Source: an uncultured Saprospiraceae bacterium
GTDB taxonomy: Bacteria > Bacteroidota > Bacteroidia > Chitinophagales > Saprospiraceae
Assembly (NCBI GenBank): GCA_937942435.1
Contig: CALDEM010000054.1
Coordinates: 1-64,000, forward strand
Length of the DNA stretch: 64,000 nt
Direction: 5' to 3'
The notes under the pieces were generated by a model. It had not been told where the DNA came from. It ran no database searches and was given only the letters and a program-made list of their open reading frames with translations. Numbering within the stretch: the first letter of the stretch is position 1; the number at the start of each line of letters is the position of its first letter. Both the position numbers and the translations under genes were made by a program. Positions 18,704 to 29,082 of the stretch are shown here, piece after piece.

Positions 18704-19830
18704 TAAAGTTTGATCTTTTAAAAAAATCCTCATCAGGAGGTTCTCGTCTAGGCAGGATAACAACATCTCATGGTGATATCAGTACGCCTATATTTATGCC
18801 TGTAGGCACACAGGGCACCGTAAAGTATGTGCCTCATGCCGCTTTAAAATCATTAGGGTCCGAGATCATACTTGGCAATACTTTTCATTTATATCTACGT
18901 CCAGGACATGAGATTATAGAAAGAGGTGGAGGTCTTCATAAGTTTATAAGCTGGGATAAGCCTATGCTCACAGATAGTGGCGGTTTTCAAGTTTATTCGC
19001 TAAGCGGAATTAGAAAAATTACAGAAGAAGGTGTTCATTTTAAATCTCCTATTGACGGATCAAAACATTTTTTTAGTCCTGAAAGAGCCATAGAGATTCA
19101 ACAAAGTATCGGTGCTGATATAATTATGGCATTTGATGAGTGCACACCATTTCCATGCGAATATAATTATGCCAAGAAGTCTATGCATATGACCCATAGA
19201 TGGTTGGATCGGTGCTTAGAGCATTTTGCAAAAACAGAAGGACCACATGGTTATCCTCAGACCTTGGCGCCTATCGTACAAGGAAGCACATACGATGATC
19301 TTAGAGCGGAGTCCGCCAAATACATAGCCAGCAAAGAATGTGAAATCAACGCCATTGGTGGGTTGTCTGTAGGCGAGCCAGCACCCATCATGTATGATAT
19401 GACAGAGAAGGTGACAGAGCATCTACCTGTAAAGAAAGCAAGATACTTAATGGGTGTAGGAACACCACAAAATATCCTAGAATGTATCGATCGAGGTATT
19501 GATATGTTTGACTGTGTGCTACCTACTCGAAATGCACGACATGGCCACCTTTACACAGATCAAGGTGTTATCAATATTAAAAATGCCAAATGGAAAGAAG
19601 ACTACTCAGCCATAGATGAAAACAGCACAAGTGAATTAAGTCGCTCCCATAGTAAGTCTTATCTGAGACATTTATTTGCCGTTAAGGAAGCTTATGGTCA
19701 TGAGATAGCAAGCATACATAACTTGTCCTTTTATCTATGGCTAATCGGAGAAGCTAGAAAACAAATTGAAATAGACAATTATGTAAATTGGAAAGAAGAG
19801 ATGTTAGTTAGATTGAACAAAAGATTATAA
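18700..19830 (+). CDS. tgt: tRNA-guanine transglycosylase lacking its zinc cysteines
   Basis: A 376-residue Tgt. It exchanges guanine 34 for preQ1 in tRNAs with GUN anticodons, the key step towards queuosine. Core motifs are DSGGFQVYSL, the QGSTYDDLR loop and DMFDCVLPTRNARHG with nucleophile Asp271. In E. coli zinc is held by Cys302, Cys304, Cys307 and His333. Here the three aligned cysteine positions are Ser309, Ser311 and Ser314 (NSTSELS), while the histidine is kept as His340 in ASIHNL. The fold and catalytic residues look intact, so the enzyme is probably active without this metal. Start is GTG at 18700, overlapping the rodA stop as GTGA. Confidence 0.95.
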   Translation: MIKFDLLKKSSSGGSRLGRITTSHGDISTPIFMPVGTQGTVKYVPHAALKSLGSEIILGNTFHLYLRPGHEIIERGGGLHKFISWDKPMLTDSGGFQVYSLSGIRKITEEGVHFKSPIDGSKHFFSPERAIEIQQSIGADIIMAFDECTPFPCEYNYAKKSMHMTHRWLDRCLEHFAKTEGPHGYPQTLAPIVQGSTYDDLRAESAKYIASKECEINAIGGLSVGEPAPIMYDMTEKVTEHLPVKKARYLMGVGTPQNILECIDRGIDMFDCVLPTRNARHGHLYTDQGVINIKNAKWKEDYSAIDENSTSELSRSHSKSYLRHLFAVKEAYGHEIASIHNLSFYLWLIGEARKQIEIDNYVNWKEEMLVRLNKRL

Positions 19831-19853
19831 CTACATAATTGTAAAAATGAAAA

Positions 19854-19882
19854 CGCCCGATAATATGAATATTAATCGGGCG
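19854..19882 (-). terminator. Rho-independent terminator, mainly for htrA
   Basis: CGCCCGAT pairs with ATCGGGCG, extended by an AT-rich part with one bulge. On the minus strand the hairpin is followed by TTTTCATTTTTAC, as expected for a terminator of the htrA-like gene ending at 19941. It also lies 24 bases after the convergent tgt stop and could act in both directions, though no T-run follows on the plus strand. Confidence 0.65.
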
Positions 19883-19940
19883 CCTCAAAACAAAACGAAA
19901 AACCAACTTTATCTTTAAACGTCTAAAATAGACGCATTGA

Positions 19941-21143
19941 TCATATACCTTGTCTTAATTTCACAGGAATTGTCTTCTTCCTACCGTTTCTAAAAACAGT
20001 AACATCTAAAGTGTCTCCTATCTTCGCAAACTTCAATGTTTCTTGAAGATCATTAGTGTCGTCTACTTGCTTATTGTTAACGGAAACAATTATATCTCCT
20101 ACTTCGATTCCTGCTTGTTCTGCAGAACTATATGCTAATCTCCTACCATACCTATCTTCGGGAAACCCAATAATATATACGCCTCTGTTTCTATCAACCT
20201 CTATACCAACCTTTTTTACTTCATCAATGTCTCCGATTTGTACGCCAAGCGCTGCTCTTTGTACATCTCCGCCTACCTCCATGATTTCATCAACTACTCT
20301 TTTTACAAGATTAGATGGTATAGCAAAAGAATAACCTGCATATACGCCTGTTGGTGAAGAGATCGCTGTGTTGATACCTATGAGATCCCCTTTGACATTG
20401 ACTAGAGCTCCTCCACTATTTCCAGGATTAACAACGGCGTCGGTCTGGATAAACTCTTCGATCGTTTTATCAACAACTATTGATTTATCATTTTGGATGA
20501 TATCTAAATCCCTACCCATGGCACTCACTATCCCTGCTGTAACTGTAGATGTTAAGTTAAAAGGATTGCCAACTGCAACTACCCATTGACCTACTTGGAC
20601 TTTATCAGAGTTAGACATTTCTAAATGAGGAAAAGATTGTCCTTCTATTTTTATAACGGCAAGATCTGTCGATGGATCTGTTCCAACTTTAGTTGCCGAT
20701 AATATGGTCCCATCATGCATAGTTACTTCTATAAAATCCGCAAAGCCAACAACATGATTATTGGTGACGATAAAGCCGTCATCACTTATTAAGACACCTG
20801 AACCAGTCCCTGCTTGAGGGCGCTCTCCTCTATATCTTCTGTAGCCCCAAAAGTTATCTTGAGGGCTTCTTCGATTTTCTTGATAGTTTTTTGCCTCTTC
20901 ATTCTGTGCACTTATGTGCACAACTGCAGGATTTGCCTTGTTTGCTGCTACTACAAAGTCAGGAACATCTGCACTGCTGTAGGTAGCGTTTTTACTAGAA
21001 GCGTTAGCAACTTGATTGGTCTGATAGGTCTTAGCAGGTATCTCTTGGTAGATCACAGTGTCTTTATCAAATGCTTTAAAAGCCCCAAAGGCGATCGCAC
21101 CACCTATGACCCCTGCTATGATAAGCTGAAATAAACTTTTCAT
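19941..21143 (-). CDS. HtrA/DegQ-type periplasmic serine protease with one PDZ domain
   Basis: A 400-residue exported or membrane-anchored protease for envelope protein quality control. Residues 5-25 form an uncleaved-looking signal anchor (IAGVIGGAIAFGAFKAF). The trypsin-like domain has the full triad: His130 in VTNNHVV, Asp160 in STDLAVIK and Ser243 in PGNSGGAL. One PDZ domain follows (about 300-395, AEQAGIEVGDIIVSVNN). Many DegP/DegQ proteins have two PDZ domains and about 470 residues; this has the DegS-like arrangement. A small hairpin sits just upstream at 21173-21188. The exact subfamily is open. Confidence 0.92.
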   Translation of the reverse strand: MKSLFQLIIAGVIGGAIAFGAFKAFDKDTVIYQEIPAKTYQTNQVANASSKNATYSSADVPDFVVAANKANPAVVHISAQNEEAKNYQENRRSPQDNFWGYRRYRGERPQAGTGSGVLISDDGFIVTNNHVVGFADFIEVTMHDGTILSATKVGTDPSTDLAVIKIEGQSFPHLEMSNSDKVQVGQWVVAVGNPFNLTSTVTAGIVSAMGRDLDIIQNDKSIVVDKTIEEFIQTDAVVNPGNSGGALVNVKGDLIGINTAISSPTGVYAGYSFAIPSNLVKRVVDEIMEVGGDVQRAALGVQIGDIDEVKKVGIEVDRNRGVYIIGFPEDRYGRRLAYSSAEQAGIEVGDIIVSVNNKQVDDTNDLQETLKFAKIGDTLDVTVFRNGRKKTIPVKLRQGI

Positions 21144-21172
21144 GATGTAAGGTTTCGTCTGTTGTTATGATC

Positions 21173-21188
21173 GTTGGCATTAGCCAAC
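21173..21188 (-). promoter_or_regulatory. Short inverted repeat upstream of the HtrA-type protease gene
   Basis: GTTGGC-ATTA-GCCAAC is a perfect 6-base stem with a 4-base loop, 30 bases before the ATG at 21143. It could be a leader hairpin or an operator. No T-run follows, so it is not a terminator. The rest of the 142-base gap shows nothing I recognise. Confidence 0.25.
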
Positions 21189-21285
21189 TTTCTAAAGTTA
21201 TATCAAAACGGCTTCAAAAACCCAAATGTTTCTTCTCCAGAAATCCTTAACAGCACCTTAACACGTGTGTAATTCTACTAATATT

Positions 21286-21528
21286 TTATATCTCTTTCGA
21301 GTACAGTTTGTCGATTTGAGAAGCCATCTCGCGGTCTTTCTCTGTTATGGTGTTGCCTGCATCATGTGTTGTCAGTTTGATCTTTACAGTGTTATAAACA
21401 TTGGACCATTCTGGATGGTGGTTGAGTCCTTCTGCTACAAATGCTACCTCTGTCATAAAAGCAAAAGCCTTTCTGAAATCGACAAATTTAAATTCTGCAT
21501 GAATTGCATTATTCTCTTCTTTCCACAT
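21286..21528 (-). CDS. Pterin-4a-carbinolamine dehydratase
   Basis: An 80-residue protein of the PCD/DCoH family, which dehydrates 4a-hydroxytetrahydropterin formed by aromatic amino acid hydroxylases. The active-site signature is clear: GLNHHPEWSNVYNTVKIKL, then TTHDAG and the terminal TEKDREMASQID. Length is slightly below the usual 95-105 residues, the N-terminal strand being short. It follows the M42 peptidase gene by 17 bases on the same strand. No phenylalanine hydroxylase is in the window. Confidence 0.9.
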   Translation of the reverse strand: MWKEENNAIHAEFKFVDFRKAFAFMTEVAFVAEGLNHHPEWSNVYNTVKIKLTTHDAGNTITEKDREMASQIDKLYSKEI

Positions 21529-21545
21529 TAGAAAACTTTATCTGA

Positions 21546-22613
21546 TTAAGAAAACGACCAGTCATATGAGCCTATGCCTTCCAAAGATACTTTTAGAAGG
21601 TCGATAGTTGCACGGATGTCATCTATATTGGCCATTTCGATGGATTGGTGGAGATATCGGGTCGGTATGGATATTCCGCCTGCTATCGACCCGCCTTTGG
21701 CATATCGTTGGATCCCGGCGGTATCTGTTCCTCCTGCGGGTAGAATTTCCATTTGATATGTGATCTTATTTTTTACTGCGAGCTCCTTCATATATCTAAC
21801 CATTCGATAGTCGCAGATAGTCGCACCGTCAAGAACTTTGATTGCCGTACCATCGCCAAGAGATGTGATGCGTTCATGAGGTTGAGCCATGGGATAATCA
21901 CAAGCTAAAGTAACATCGAGGTTTATGCCAAAGTCAGGGTCTACTCCTGAAGCAGCAGTCATAGCGCCACGTAATCCAACTTCTTCTTGGACTGTGAAAA
22001 CTCCGTATACATCAACGTCAAGCTCTTGCTTAGACATTTGCCTCAAGGCCTCAATTAATATATATACAGAGACTCTATTATCGAGTGACTTAGAGTTAAC
22101 ACAAGGTCCCATTACGACAAGATCTCGCTCGCGAGTGATCGGGTTGCCGATTGAGATAAGTTTTTCAACTTCTTCTTTTTTCATCCCCGTATCTATATAG
22201 AAATCCGAGAGGTCTGGCATTTTCTTTCTTTCCTCTGGCTTCATGATGTGGATCGGCTTTGTACCCATAACACCTAAGACATCTTCACTTCCGTGAATGA
22301 AAACTCTTTGGGCAGTCAATGTTTTTGGATCAAAACCACCTAATGGATGAAATCGGATATATCCATCATCGTCTATATGAGTAACAATAAAGCTAATCTC
22401 ATCCATGTGTGCAGCGACCAATACTTTCTTATTATTCTTCCCTTTACCTCGCTTGATAGCATGTACACTACCCATAGCATCAACCTTGACTTCGTCGACA
22501 TAAGGAGTTACCTCTTTAATGATCTTTTCTCTTATTCTTTGCTCAAAACCAGGAGCTCCTGGCACTTTACATACTTCTGACAATAAGTCTATATCCAAGT
22601 TGCTGTTACTCAT
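21546..22613 (-). CDS. M42 family metallopeptidase (glutamyl aminopeptidase / endoglucanase-M-like)
   Basis: A 355-residue cytosolic zinc aminopeptidase of family M42. Metal-site motifs are VAAHMDEISF near the N-terminus, SKSLDNRVS, VQEEVGLRGA with the catalytic glutamate pair, NLDVTLACD, and GGTDTAGIQRYAKGG towards the end. Members are usually large tetrahedral dodecamers that trim peptides. The ATG at 22613 is preferred to an in-frame TTG at 22634. It is divergent from the CMP-kinase-like gene, with 96 bases between the starts. Confidence 0.9.
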   Translation of the reverse strand: MSNSNLDIDLLSEVCKVPGAPGFEQRIREKIIKEVTPYVDEVKVDAMGSVHAIKRGKGKNNKKVLVAAHMDEISFIVTHIDDDGYIRFHPLGGFDPKTLTAQRVFIHGSEDVLGVMGTKPIHIMKPEERKKMPDLSDFYIDTGMKKEEVEKLISIGNPITRERDLVVMGPCVNSKSLDNRVSVYILIEALRQMSKQELDVDVYGVFTVQEEVGLRGAMTAASGVDPDFGINLDVTLACDYPMAQPHERITSLGDGTAIKVLDGATICDYRMVRYMKELAVKNKITYQMEILPAGGTDTAGIQRYAKGGSIAGGISIPTRYLHQSIEMANIDDIRATIDLLKVSLEGIGSYDWSFS

Positions 22614-22648
22614 TACGTTATTTTCTGTGCCCAAATTAGTGATCTCTA

Positions 22649-22676
22649 TTGGATCTCAAGGTTATTTATAGTTTTG
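22649..22676 (+). promoter_or_regulatory. Bacteroidota-type promoter of the CMP-kinase-like gene
   Basis: TTG at 22649-22651, 17 bases, then TAGTTTTG at 22669-22676 fit the TTG / TAnnTTTG arrangement. The promoter covers an in-frame TTG at 22674, which argues that translation starts at the ATG at 22710. Confidence 0.5.
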
Positions 22677-22709
22677 TATCTACTTTTTAACAACATCAGT
22701 TTTAAGAAA

Positions 22710-23261
22710 ATGATCATCACAATCTCGGGGGATATAGGAAGTGGAAAAAGTACGACTGGCAAACTGCTGTGCGAAAAACTAGGATATAATTATCTATCAA
22801 CTGGTGCCATACAAAGACAGATAGCGGCAGATATGGGTATGACAACCCTTGAGCTCAATCACCTAACCGACTCAAGAAGAGATATAGATGAGAAGATAGA
22901 TTCTTACACAAGAGCTCTTAATGATACTAAAGAAAACTACATCGTCGATTCTAGGTTAGCGTGGAACTTTATACCATCATCCTATAAAGTTTTTTTACTC
23001 TGTGATGAAGACATAGCTGCAGAAAGAATTAGTAAAGATGATAAAAGAAAAAGTGACGAATCTAATAGAGACGTCCTACATCTAATTAGAAAAATAAAGG
23101 AGAGAAGAAAAAGTGAAAAAGAAAGATTCAACAAGATTTACAATATAGACTTTGAAGATCATTCTAATTACGATCAGATTATAGATTCAGGGTACTTTTA
23201 TCCTGATAAAATTGTACAGATGATATTAGATGGGATCGACCGATATTATCTCCAGCCCTAG
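22710..23261 (+). CDS. Archaeal-type (d)CMP kinase-like P-loop protein
   Basis: A 183-residue P-loop kinase. MIITISGDIGSGKSTTGKLL is the Walker A loop, LSTGAIQRQIAADMG is the NMP-binding start, YIVDSRLAWNF matches the substrate-binding stretch of archaeal-type cytidylate kinases, and KSEKERFNKIYNID is the lid-side helix. That family phosphorylates CMP and dCMP and is distinct from the 225-residue bacterial Cmk. Start is the ATG at 22710. Its stop codon shares CTAG with the stop of uvrB on the other strand. A regulatory or different nucleotide substrate cannot be excluded. Confidence 0.75.
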   Translation: MIITISGDIGSGKSTTGKLLCEKLGYNYLSTGAIQRQIAADMGMTTLELNHLTDSRRDIDEKIDSYTRALNDTKENYIVDSRLAWNFIPSSYKVFLLCDEDIAAERISKDDKRKSDESNRDVLHLIRKIKERRKSEKERFNKIYNIDFEDHSNYDQIIDSGYFYPDKIVQMILDGIDRYYLQP

Positions 23262-25282
23262 ATCGCAGCTTTCTTTTTTTTCTTTAATGCAAACAATTCG
23301 TCTCTATACTGCGCCGCAGTTATAAAGTCCAGATCTTTTGCAGCCTTTTTCATTTTATGCTCAGTCTCAGATATCAATCTATCCAATTGATCCTTCGACA
23401 TATAGCTAACAACTGGATCTGCCGCAAGGCTTGGTTCCATGGGTTCTATATATGCTTTTGGTTTTTTGCCTCTTATATCAAGGATTGATTTTTGATTTAA
23501 GATTTCTTCTTTTGTCTTTGTTATTGTTGTTGGCGTGATGCCATGTTCTTCATTATATGCCATTTGTATCGCACGCCTTCTATTGGTCTCATCTATAGTT
23601 TGTTGCATACTATTAGTTACTTTATCTGCATAAAATATAACCATGCCATTAGAGTTCCTTGCAGCCCTACCTGCTGTCTGAGTAAGTGATCTTGTGTTTC
23701 TTAAAAACCCTTCTTTATCTGCATCTAGTATAGCAACTAAAGAAACCTCAGGCATATCCAGTCCTTCTCTTAATAGGTTAACCCCTACCAAAACATCAAA
23801 CCCTCCAAGACGTAGATCTCTTATGATTTCTACTCGATCCATGGTGTCTACTTCAGAGTGTATATATCTTACTTTGACATTAAGTTTAGTAAGGTATTTA
23901 GTTAACTCTTCTGCCATTCTTTTGGTTAACGTTGTAACCAAAACTCTTTCGTCTGCTTCTATTCTAAGTTGTATCTCTTCTAAGAGGTCATCGATCTGAT
24001 TGATGCTTGGTCTTACCTGGATAGGTGGGTCAAGAAGACCTGTGGGCCTAACTATTTGTTCTACAACTACACCTTCAGTTTTTTCTAATTCGTAATCTCC
24101 AGGAGTAGCACTTACATAAACTACTTGAGGGACCAGGCTTTCAAACTCTTCAAAATTCAATGGCCGATTATCTAATGCTGAAGGGAGTCTAAAACCAAAG
24201 TTTACTAAACTGATCTTTCGAGCCCTATCTCCCCCCCACATACCTCTTACTTGAGGAAGTGTAACATGGCTCTCATCTATAATCATAAGATAGTCATCTG
24301 GGAAATAATCCAATAGACAGAAAGGCCTTGTCCCTGGTTTGCGACCATCAAAAAATCTAGAATAGTTCTCTACGCCATTACAGTATCCAAGCTCTCGCAT
24401 CATCTCCACATCAAAAGTAACTCTCTCTTTGATTCTTTTCGCTTCTATAAATCTACCTTCTTGTTCAAAAAACTTCTCATGATTATCTAGCTCTCCTTCG
24501 ATCTGTCGCAAGATCTGATTGAGTCTATCCTTTGGTGCTACATATAGATTAGCAGGGAATATGGCCGCTTCGTTGAGATTCAGTATCCTCTTACCAGAGC
24601 TCAACTCTATTTTTTCAATCCCCTCTATTTCATCACCAAAAAAGACAACCCTAAATCCGAAGTCGACATAAGGAAGATGGATGTCCACCGTATCTCCTTT
24701 AACTCTAAATGTTCCTCTTTTAAAATCTCTCTCCGATCTGGAGTATAAGCTCTCAACTAATTGATATAGAAGCCTATTACGAGAGATGGTTTGTCCTTTT
24801 TGGATTCTGATAATCGCCCCTTTGTAATCCTCTGGATTACCCATACCATAGATGCACGATACAGAGGCAACAATAATAATATCACGACGTCCTGATAACA
24901 AGTTAGAGCTTGCGCGAAGCCTCAGTTTATCTATTTCTTCATTTATCGAAAGATCCTTCTCTATGTAAGTATCACTTGATGTGATATACGCTTCTGGCTG
25001 ATAGTAATCATAGTAGCTTACAAAGTACTCTACGGCATTATCCGGGAAGAACTCCGTCAGCTCGGCGTATAATTGAGCTGTGAGGGTCTTGTTGTGTGTT
25101 AGTACAAGTACAGGTTTGTTGACTTGAGATATAACATTAGCCATCGTAAATGTCTTACCCGAACCCGTTACACCAAGTAATACTTGTTCTTCTTCACCAT
25201 CATTTATCCCTCGTACCAATTGTGTAATAGCCTGTGGTTGATCACCAGTTGGTATATAGTTAGATGTGAGTTTATATCCCAT
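23258..25282 (-). CDS. uvrB: Excinuclease ABC subunit B
   Basis: A 674-residue UvrB, the damage-verifying helicase-like subunit of nucleotide excision repair. Walker A GVTGSGKT is at residues 37-44, the beta-hairpin that inserts between strands is around YYDYYQPEAYI, later helicase motifs include LLREGLDMPEVSLVAI and QTAGRAARN, and the C-terminal UVR motif (about 635-668, LISETEHKMKKAAKDLDF) binds UvrC. Length is standard. It is convergent with the CMP-kinase-like gene and divergent from metH. Confidence 0.97.
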   Translation of the reverse strand: MGYKLTSNYIPTGDQPQAITQLVRGINDGEEEQVLLGVTGSGKTFTMANVISQVNKPVLVLTHNKTLTAQLYAELTEFFPDNAVEYFVSYYDYYQPEAYITSSDTYIEKDLSINEEIDKLRLRASSNLLSGRRDIIIVASVSCIYGMGNPEDYKGAIIRIQKGQTISRNRLLYQLVESLYSRSERDFKRGTFRVKGDTVDIHLPYVDFGFRVVFFGDEIEGIEKIELSSGKRILNLNEAAIFPANLYVAPKDRLNQILRQIEGELDNHEKFFEQEGRFIEAKRIKERVTFDVEMMRELGYCNGVENYSRFFDGRKPGTRPFCLLDYFPDDYLMIIDESHVTLPQVRGMWGGDRARKISLVNFGFRLPSALDNRPLNFEEFESLVPQVVYVSATPGDYELEKTEGVVVEQIVRPTGLLDPPIQVRPSINQIDDLLEEIQLRIEADERVLVTTLTKRMAEELTKYLTKLNVKVRYIHSEVDTMDRVEIIRDLRLGGFDVLVGVNLLREGLDMPEVSLVAILDADKEGFLRNTRSLTQTAGRAARNSNGMVIFYADKVTNSMQQTIDETNRRRAIQMAYNEEHGITPTTITKTKEEILNQKSILDIRGKKPKAYIEPMEPSLAADPVVSYMSKDQLDRLISETEHKMKKAAKDLDFITAAQYRDELFALKKKKKAAI

Positions 25283-25384
25283 GTGCTATACGCAGTTATC
25301 CTAAATGTTGAACATGCAAATATCTCCAAAAAAGAAATGGCATATGTTTAAAACTTAAGCATTCTAAAAGATGTTCAATAGTCT

Positions 25385-25392
25385 TACTTTTG
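25385..25392 (+). promoter_or_regulatory. Putative -7 promoter box directly before metH
   Basis: TACTTTTG matches TAnnTTTG and ends only 7 bases before the metH ATG. If used, the mRNA would be leaderless or almost so. No cobalamin or SAM riboswitch was recognised in the 117-base gap. Confidence 0.4.
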
Positions 25393-25399
25393 CAGGCTT

Positions 25400-28300
25400 A
25401 TGAAAGAGAATTTTCCTTTAGTTACGGATATGTTGAAAGAGCGCATCCTAGTTATGGATGGTGCTATGGGCACTATGATCCAAAGGTATAAACTTACGGA
25501 AGAGGATTATCGTGGTGAGCGCTTTAAAGACTTTCACAGAGATATAAAAGGAAATAACGAATTATTATCGCTTACTAGACCTGATATTATCTCAGCTATC
25601 CATAGAGAGTATTTAGCAGTAGGTTCAGATATAATAGAAACCAACACCTTTAGTGCCAACACTATCTCTCAGGCTGATTATGAGATGGAAAGTTTATGCT
25701 ATGAGCTTAATCTCGAGTCAGCAAAACTAGCGGTTGCTGCCGCAAAAGAATACTCTACTTCTGAAAAACCACGATATGTTGCGGGGGCACTCGGTCCTAC
25801 AACAAGAACCGCATCCCTTTCTCCAGATGTAAATGATCCTGGATATCGTGCAGTCACCTTTGACCAACTTGTTGCTGCATACTTGGAGCAAACAAGAGGG
25901 CTTGTCGATGGAGGCGTTGACATTCTATTAATAGAGACCGTATTTGACACTCTTAACTGCAAGGCAGCTATGTTTGCGATTGACACATTATTTGAGGAAA
26001 TCGGAAGAGAGCTACCACTAATGATTTCTGGGACCATCACTGATGCTAGTGGTCGGACATTGAGCGGGCAAACTGTAGAAGCTTTTTGGATATCTGTATC
26101 ACACATGAATCTCATGAGTGTAGGACTCAACTGCGCACTAGGTGCTAAAGAGTTAGCCCCCCACCTTAGAGATTTAGCTAAAATTGCAACTTGCCCTGTC
26201 AGTGCCTATCCCAATGCAGGCCTACCTAATGAGTTTGGAGAATATGACCAAACTGGAAATGAGATGGGCGTACTCATGACTAATTTCTTAAATGAAGGTT
26301 ATGTCAATATTATCGGTGGTTGTTGTGGCACAACACCAGAGCATATAAAAGTCATGGTGAAATCAGCCAAAAGCATCCCACCTCGTGATTTTATAAAAAA
26401 ATCAAAGTACAGCCAATACTCTGGTTTGGAGCCACTCATCGTTCGTGAAGATCTCAACTTTATAAATATTGGAGAAAGAACAAACGTTACTGGTTCTCGA
26501 AAATTTGCAAGGTTAATAAAAGAGGGGTCTTTTGAAGAAGCACTATCTGTAGCTGCACATCAAGTAGAAGGTGGTGCCCAAGTTATAGATGTCAATATGG
26601 ACGAGGGTCTTTTAGATTCTCAAGCAGTTATGAAAAAGTTTCTAAATCTCATGATGGCAGAGCCTGACATCGCTAAGCTTCCAATCATGATAGACTCTTC
26701 TAAGTTTTCAGTAATAGAAGAGGGCTTAAAATGTGTGCAAGGCAAGTGTATCGTCAACTCTATCTCTATGAAGGAAGGTGTTGATGAATTCAAACGTCAA
26801 GCAAGAATTATAAAAAGATATGGAGCTGCAACTGTAGTCATGGCCTTTGATGAACAAGGGCAAGCAGAAACAGTAGAACGCAAAGTTGAAATATGTAAAA
26901 AAGCTTATGACATCCTTGTGAATGAAGTTGGCTTTAATCCACTTGATATCATTTTTGATCCCAACATCTTTGCAATTGCAACTGGTATAGAAGAACATCG
27001 AGAATATGGAAAGAACTTTATTGACGCCACAGAGCTAATTAAAAAAGAATGTCCAGGCGCTAAGATCAGTGGTGGTGTAAGTAACGTCTCATTTTCATTT
27101 AGAGGAAACAACAAAGTCAGAGAAGCGATGCACAGTGTCTTCTTATATCATGCGATAAATAAAGGCATGGATATGGGAATTGTTAATGCAGGCATGATGG
27201 AGATCTACGATGAGATTCCAAAAGAATTAGTTACACTTTTAGAAAATGCAATATTCAATAAAACCAATACTGCCACAGATGATCTCATCACATATGCTGA
27301 GCAGATAAAAGGTGATGGCAAGACTAGGGTTGTAGATTTAAGTTGGCGTGAGGCCCCTGTTACAAAGCGTATAGAACATGCTCTTGTTAAAGGAATCACA
27401 GAATACATTGATGCAGATGCAGAAGAAGCGAGACAAGAACTGAACTCTCCTTTATCAGTAATAGAAGGACCACTTATGGACGGGATGAACGTAGTGGGTG
27501 ATTTATTCGGTGCTGGCAAAATGTTTTTGCCTCAAGTAGTGAAAAGTGCCCGGGTTATGAAAAAAGCCGTTGCTTACTTGACACCTTTTATAGAAGAAGA
27601 GAAGGATGGTGTTGTGCAGACAAATGGCAAAATACTTATGGCCACTGTCAAGGGTGATGTACATGATATTGGAAAGAACATAGTTGGCGTTGTGCTTGCT
27701 TGCAACAATTACGAGATTATTGATCTTGGCGTCATGGTACCCCCTTCTAAAATCTTAGATGTTGCAATTAAAGAAAATGTGGACATTATAGGATTGAGTG
27801 GGCTAATTACGCCTTCATTAGATGAGATGGTTACGGTGGCCTCAATGATGGAAGAAAGAGGTATGAAAATGCCCTTACTTATCGGAGGGGCAACAACCTC
27901 TAAGACGCATACAGCAGTCAAAATAGAAGAAAAGTATTCAGGGCCTACCATACACGTTTTAGATGCATCAAAGAGTGTAGCCGTGGCTGGTTCATTATTA
28001 TCAAGTCAGAGTTCTGTTACAGAAAGCTTCATTGCTGATACAAGAAGTACTTATGCTCGAATTAGGGAGCAAAGAAAATCTAATACTTCAACAAAAAAAT
28101 ATGTCAGTATAGAAGAAGCACGAAGCAAAAAACTATCATTAGAATGGAATAACTATACACCACCTGTTCCTGACGTTGTTGGTATTCAAGTTTTAGATAA
28201 TTATAATCTTGAAGATCTTTCTAATTACATAGACTGGACGCCATTCTTTTCAAGCTGGCAATTAAAAGGTAAGTATCCAGCTATTCTAAAAGATAGCGTA

Positions 28301-29077
28301 GTTGGTGAGGAAGCTTCTAAATTATTTGAAGACGCCAAAAACATGTTACAACAGATCATATCTGAAAAGTGGTTAACAGCTAGAGGTGTCGTTGGGCTCT
28401 TTCCTGCTCATGCTGATGGTGATGATGTAGTTGTCTATAGTGATGAAAGCAGGACAACAGAGAGTTATAGGATAACTAATCTGAGACAACAAAGAAAGAA
28501 GGCTGATGGATTACCACATTTCTGTCTTTCAGACTTTATCTCTCCAGTTGGTACAAATCCAGATTACATCGGCGGATTTGCTGTTACCACAGGCATAGGA
28601 ATAGAAAATAAAGTAAAAGAGTTTGAAGAGGCAGGAGACGATTACAATGCTATACTTTTAAAGTCACTTGCCGATCGATTAGCTGAAGCATTTGCAGAAA
28701 GACTTCATCACTTAGTACGAACTAAATATTGGAACTATACAGATGAGCATAGTTTGTCAAATGATGAATTAATAAAAGAAATCTATCAAGGTATAAGGCC
28801 AGCACCTGGGTACCCTGCATGTCCAGATCATACGCTCAAGACGACACTTTTTGAGATGTTGAGTGCAGAAGAAAACACTGGTATATTTCTAACAGAGAGC
28901 TTTGCGATGTATCCTGCAGCATCAGTTAGTGGGTTTTACTACAGTCATCCAGAAAGCAAATATTTTGGCTTAGGCCAAATATCTGAAGATCAGGTCTCTG
29001 ATTATGCTCAAAGAAAAAATACTAACAAAGTGGATGCAGAAAAAGCATTGTTTCCAAGCCTGAACTATAAGGACTAG
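25400..29077 (+). CDS. metH: Cobalamin-dependent methionine synthase
   Basis: A 1225-residue full-length MetH. It methylates homocysteine using 5-methyltetrahydrofolate through methylcobalamin. Domain order: homocysteine-binding (1-325; zinc ligands Cys245 in GLNCALG and Cys308-Cys309 in GGCCGTT), pterin-binding (about 350-610, [11 protein letters not shown]), cobalamin cap and binding (about 640-885; DVHDIGKN with His755 as the lower cobalt ligand), and the AdoMet-dependent reactivation domain (about 900-1225, [12 protein letters not shown]). All parts are intact. Start is the ATG at 25400. It is a single transcription unit. Confidence 0.97.
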   Translation: MKENFPLVTDMLKERILVMDGAMGTMIQRYKLTEEDYRGERFKDFHRDIKGNNELLSLTRPDIISAIHREYLAVGSDIIETNTFSANTISQADYEMESLCYELNLESAKLAVAAAKEYSTSEKPRYVAGALGPTTRTASLSPDVNDPGYRAVTFDQLVAAYLEQTRGLVDGGVDILLIETVFDTLNCKAAMFAIDTLFEEIGRELPLMISGTITDASGRTLSGQTVEAFWISVSHMNLMSVGLNCALGAKELAPHLRDLAKIATCPVSAYPNAGLPNEFGEYDQTGNEMGVLMTNFLNEGYVNIIGGCCGTTPEHIKVMVKSAKSIPPRDFIKKSKYSQYSGLEPLIVREDLNFINIGERTNVTGSRKFARLIKEGSFEEALSVAAHQVEGGAQVIDVNMDEGLLDSQAVMKKFLNLMMAEPDIAKLPIMIDSSKFSVIEEGLKCVQGKCIVNSISMKEGVDEFKRQARIIKRYGAATVVMAFDEQGQAETVERKVEICKKAYDILVNEVGFNPLDIIFDPNIFAIATGIEEHREYGKNFIDATELIKKECPGAKISGGVSNVSFSFRGNNKVREAMHSVFLYHAINKGMDMGIVNAGMMEIYDEIPKELVTLLENAIFNKTNTATDDLITYAEQIKGDGKTRVVDLSWREAPVTKRIEHALVKGITEYIDADAEEARQELNSPLSVIEGPLMDGMNVVGDLFGAGKMFLPQVVKSARVMKKAVAYLTPFIEEEKDGVVQTNGKILMATVKGDVHDIGKNIVGVVLACNNYEIIDLGVMVPPSKILDVAIKENVDIIGLSGLITPSLDEMVTVASMMEERGMKMPLLIGGATTSKTHTAVKIEEKYSGPTIHVLDASKSVAVAGSLLSSQSSVTESFIADTRSTYARIREQRKSNTSTKKYVSIEEARSKKLSLEWNNYTPPVPDVVGIQVLDNYNLEDLSNYIDWTPFFSSWQLKGKYPAILKDSVVGEEASKLFEDAKNMLQQIISEKWLTARGVVGLFPAHADGDDVVVYSDESRTTESYRITNLRQQRKKADGLPHFCLSDFISPVGTNPDYIGGFAVTTGIGIENKVKEFEEAGDDYNAILLKSLADRLAEAFAERLHHLVRTKYWNYTDEHSLSNDELIKEIYQGIRPAPGYPACPDHTLKTTLFEMLSAEENTGIFLTESFAMYPAASVSGFYYSHPESKYFGLGQISEDQVSDYAQRKNTNKVDAEKALFPSLNYKD

Positions 29078-29082
29078 TGTGA

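Noticed and set aside
25283-25399. Cobalamin or SAM riboswitch before metH
   Set aside because: The gap is only 117 bases, shows no conserved riboswitch core, and the promoter box lies almost at the start codon.
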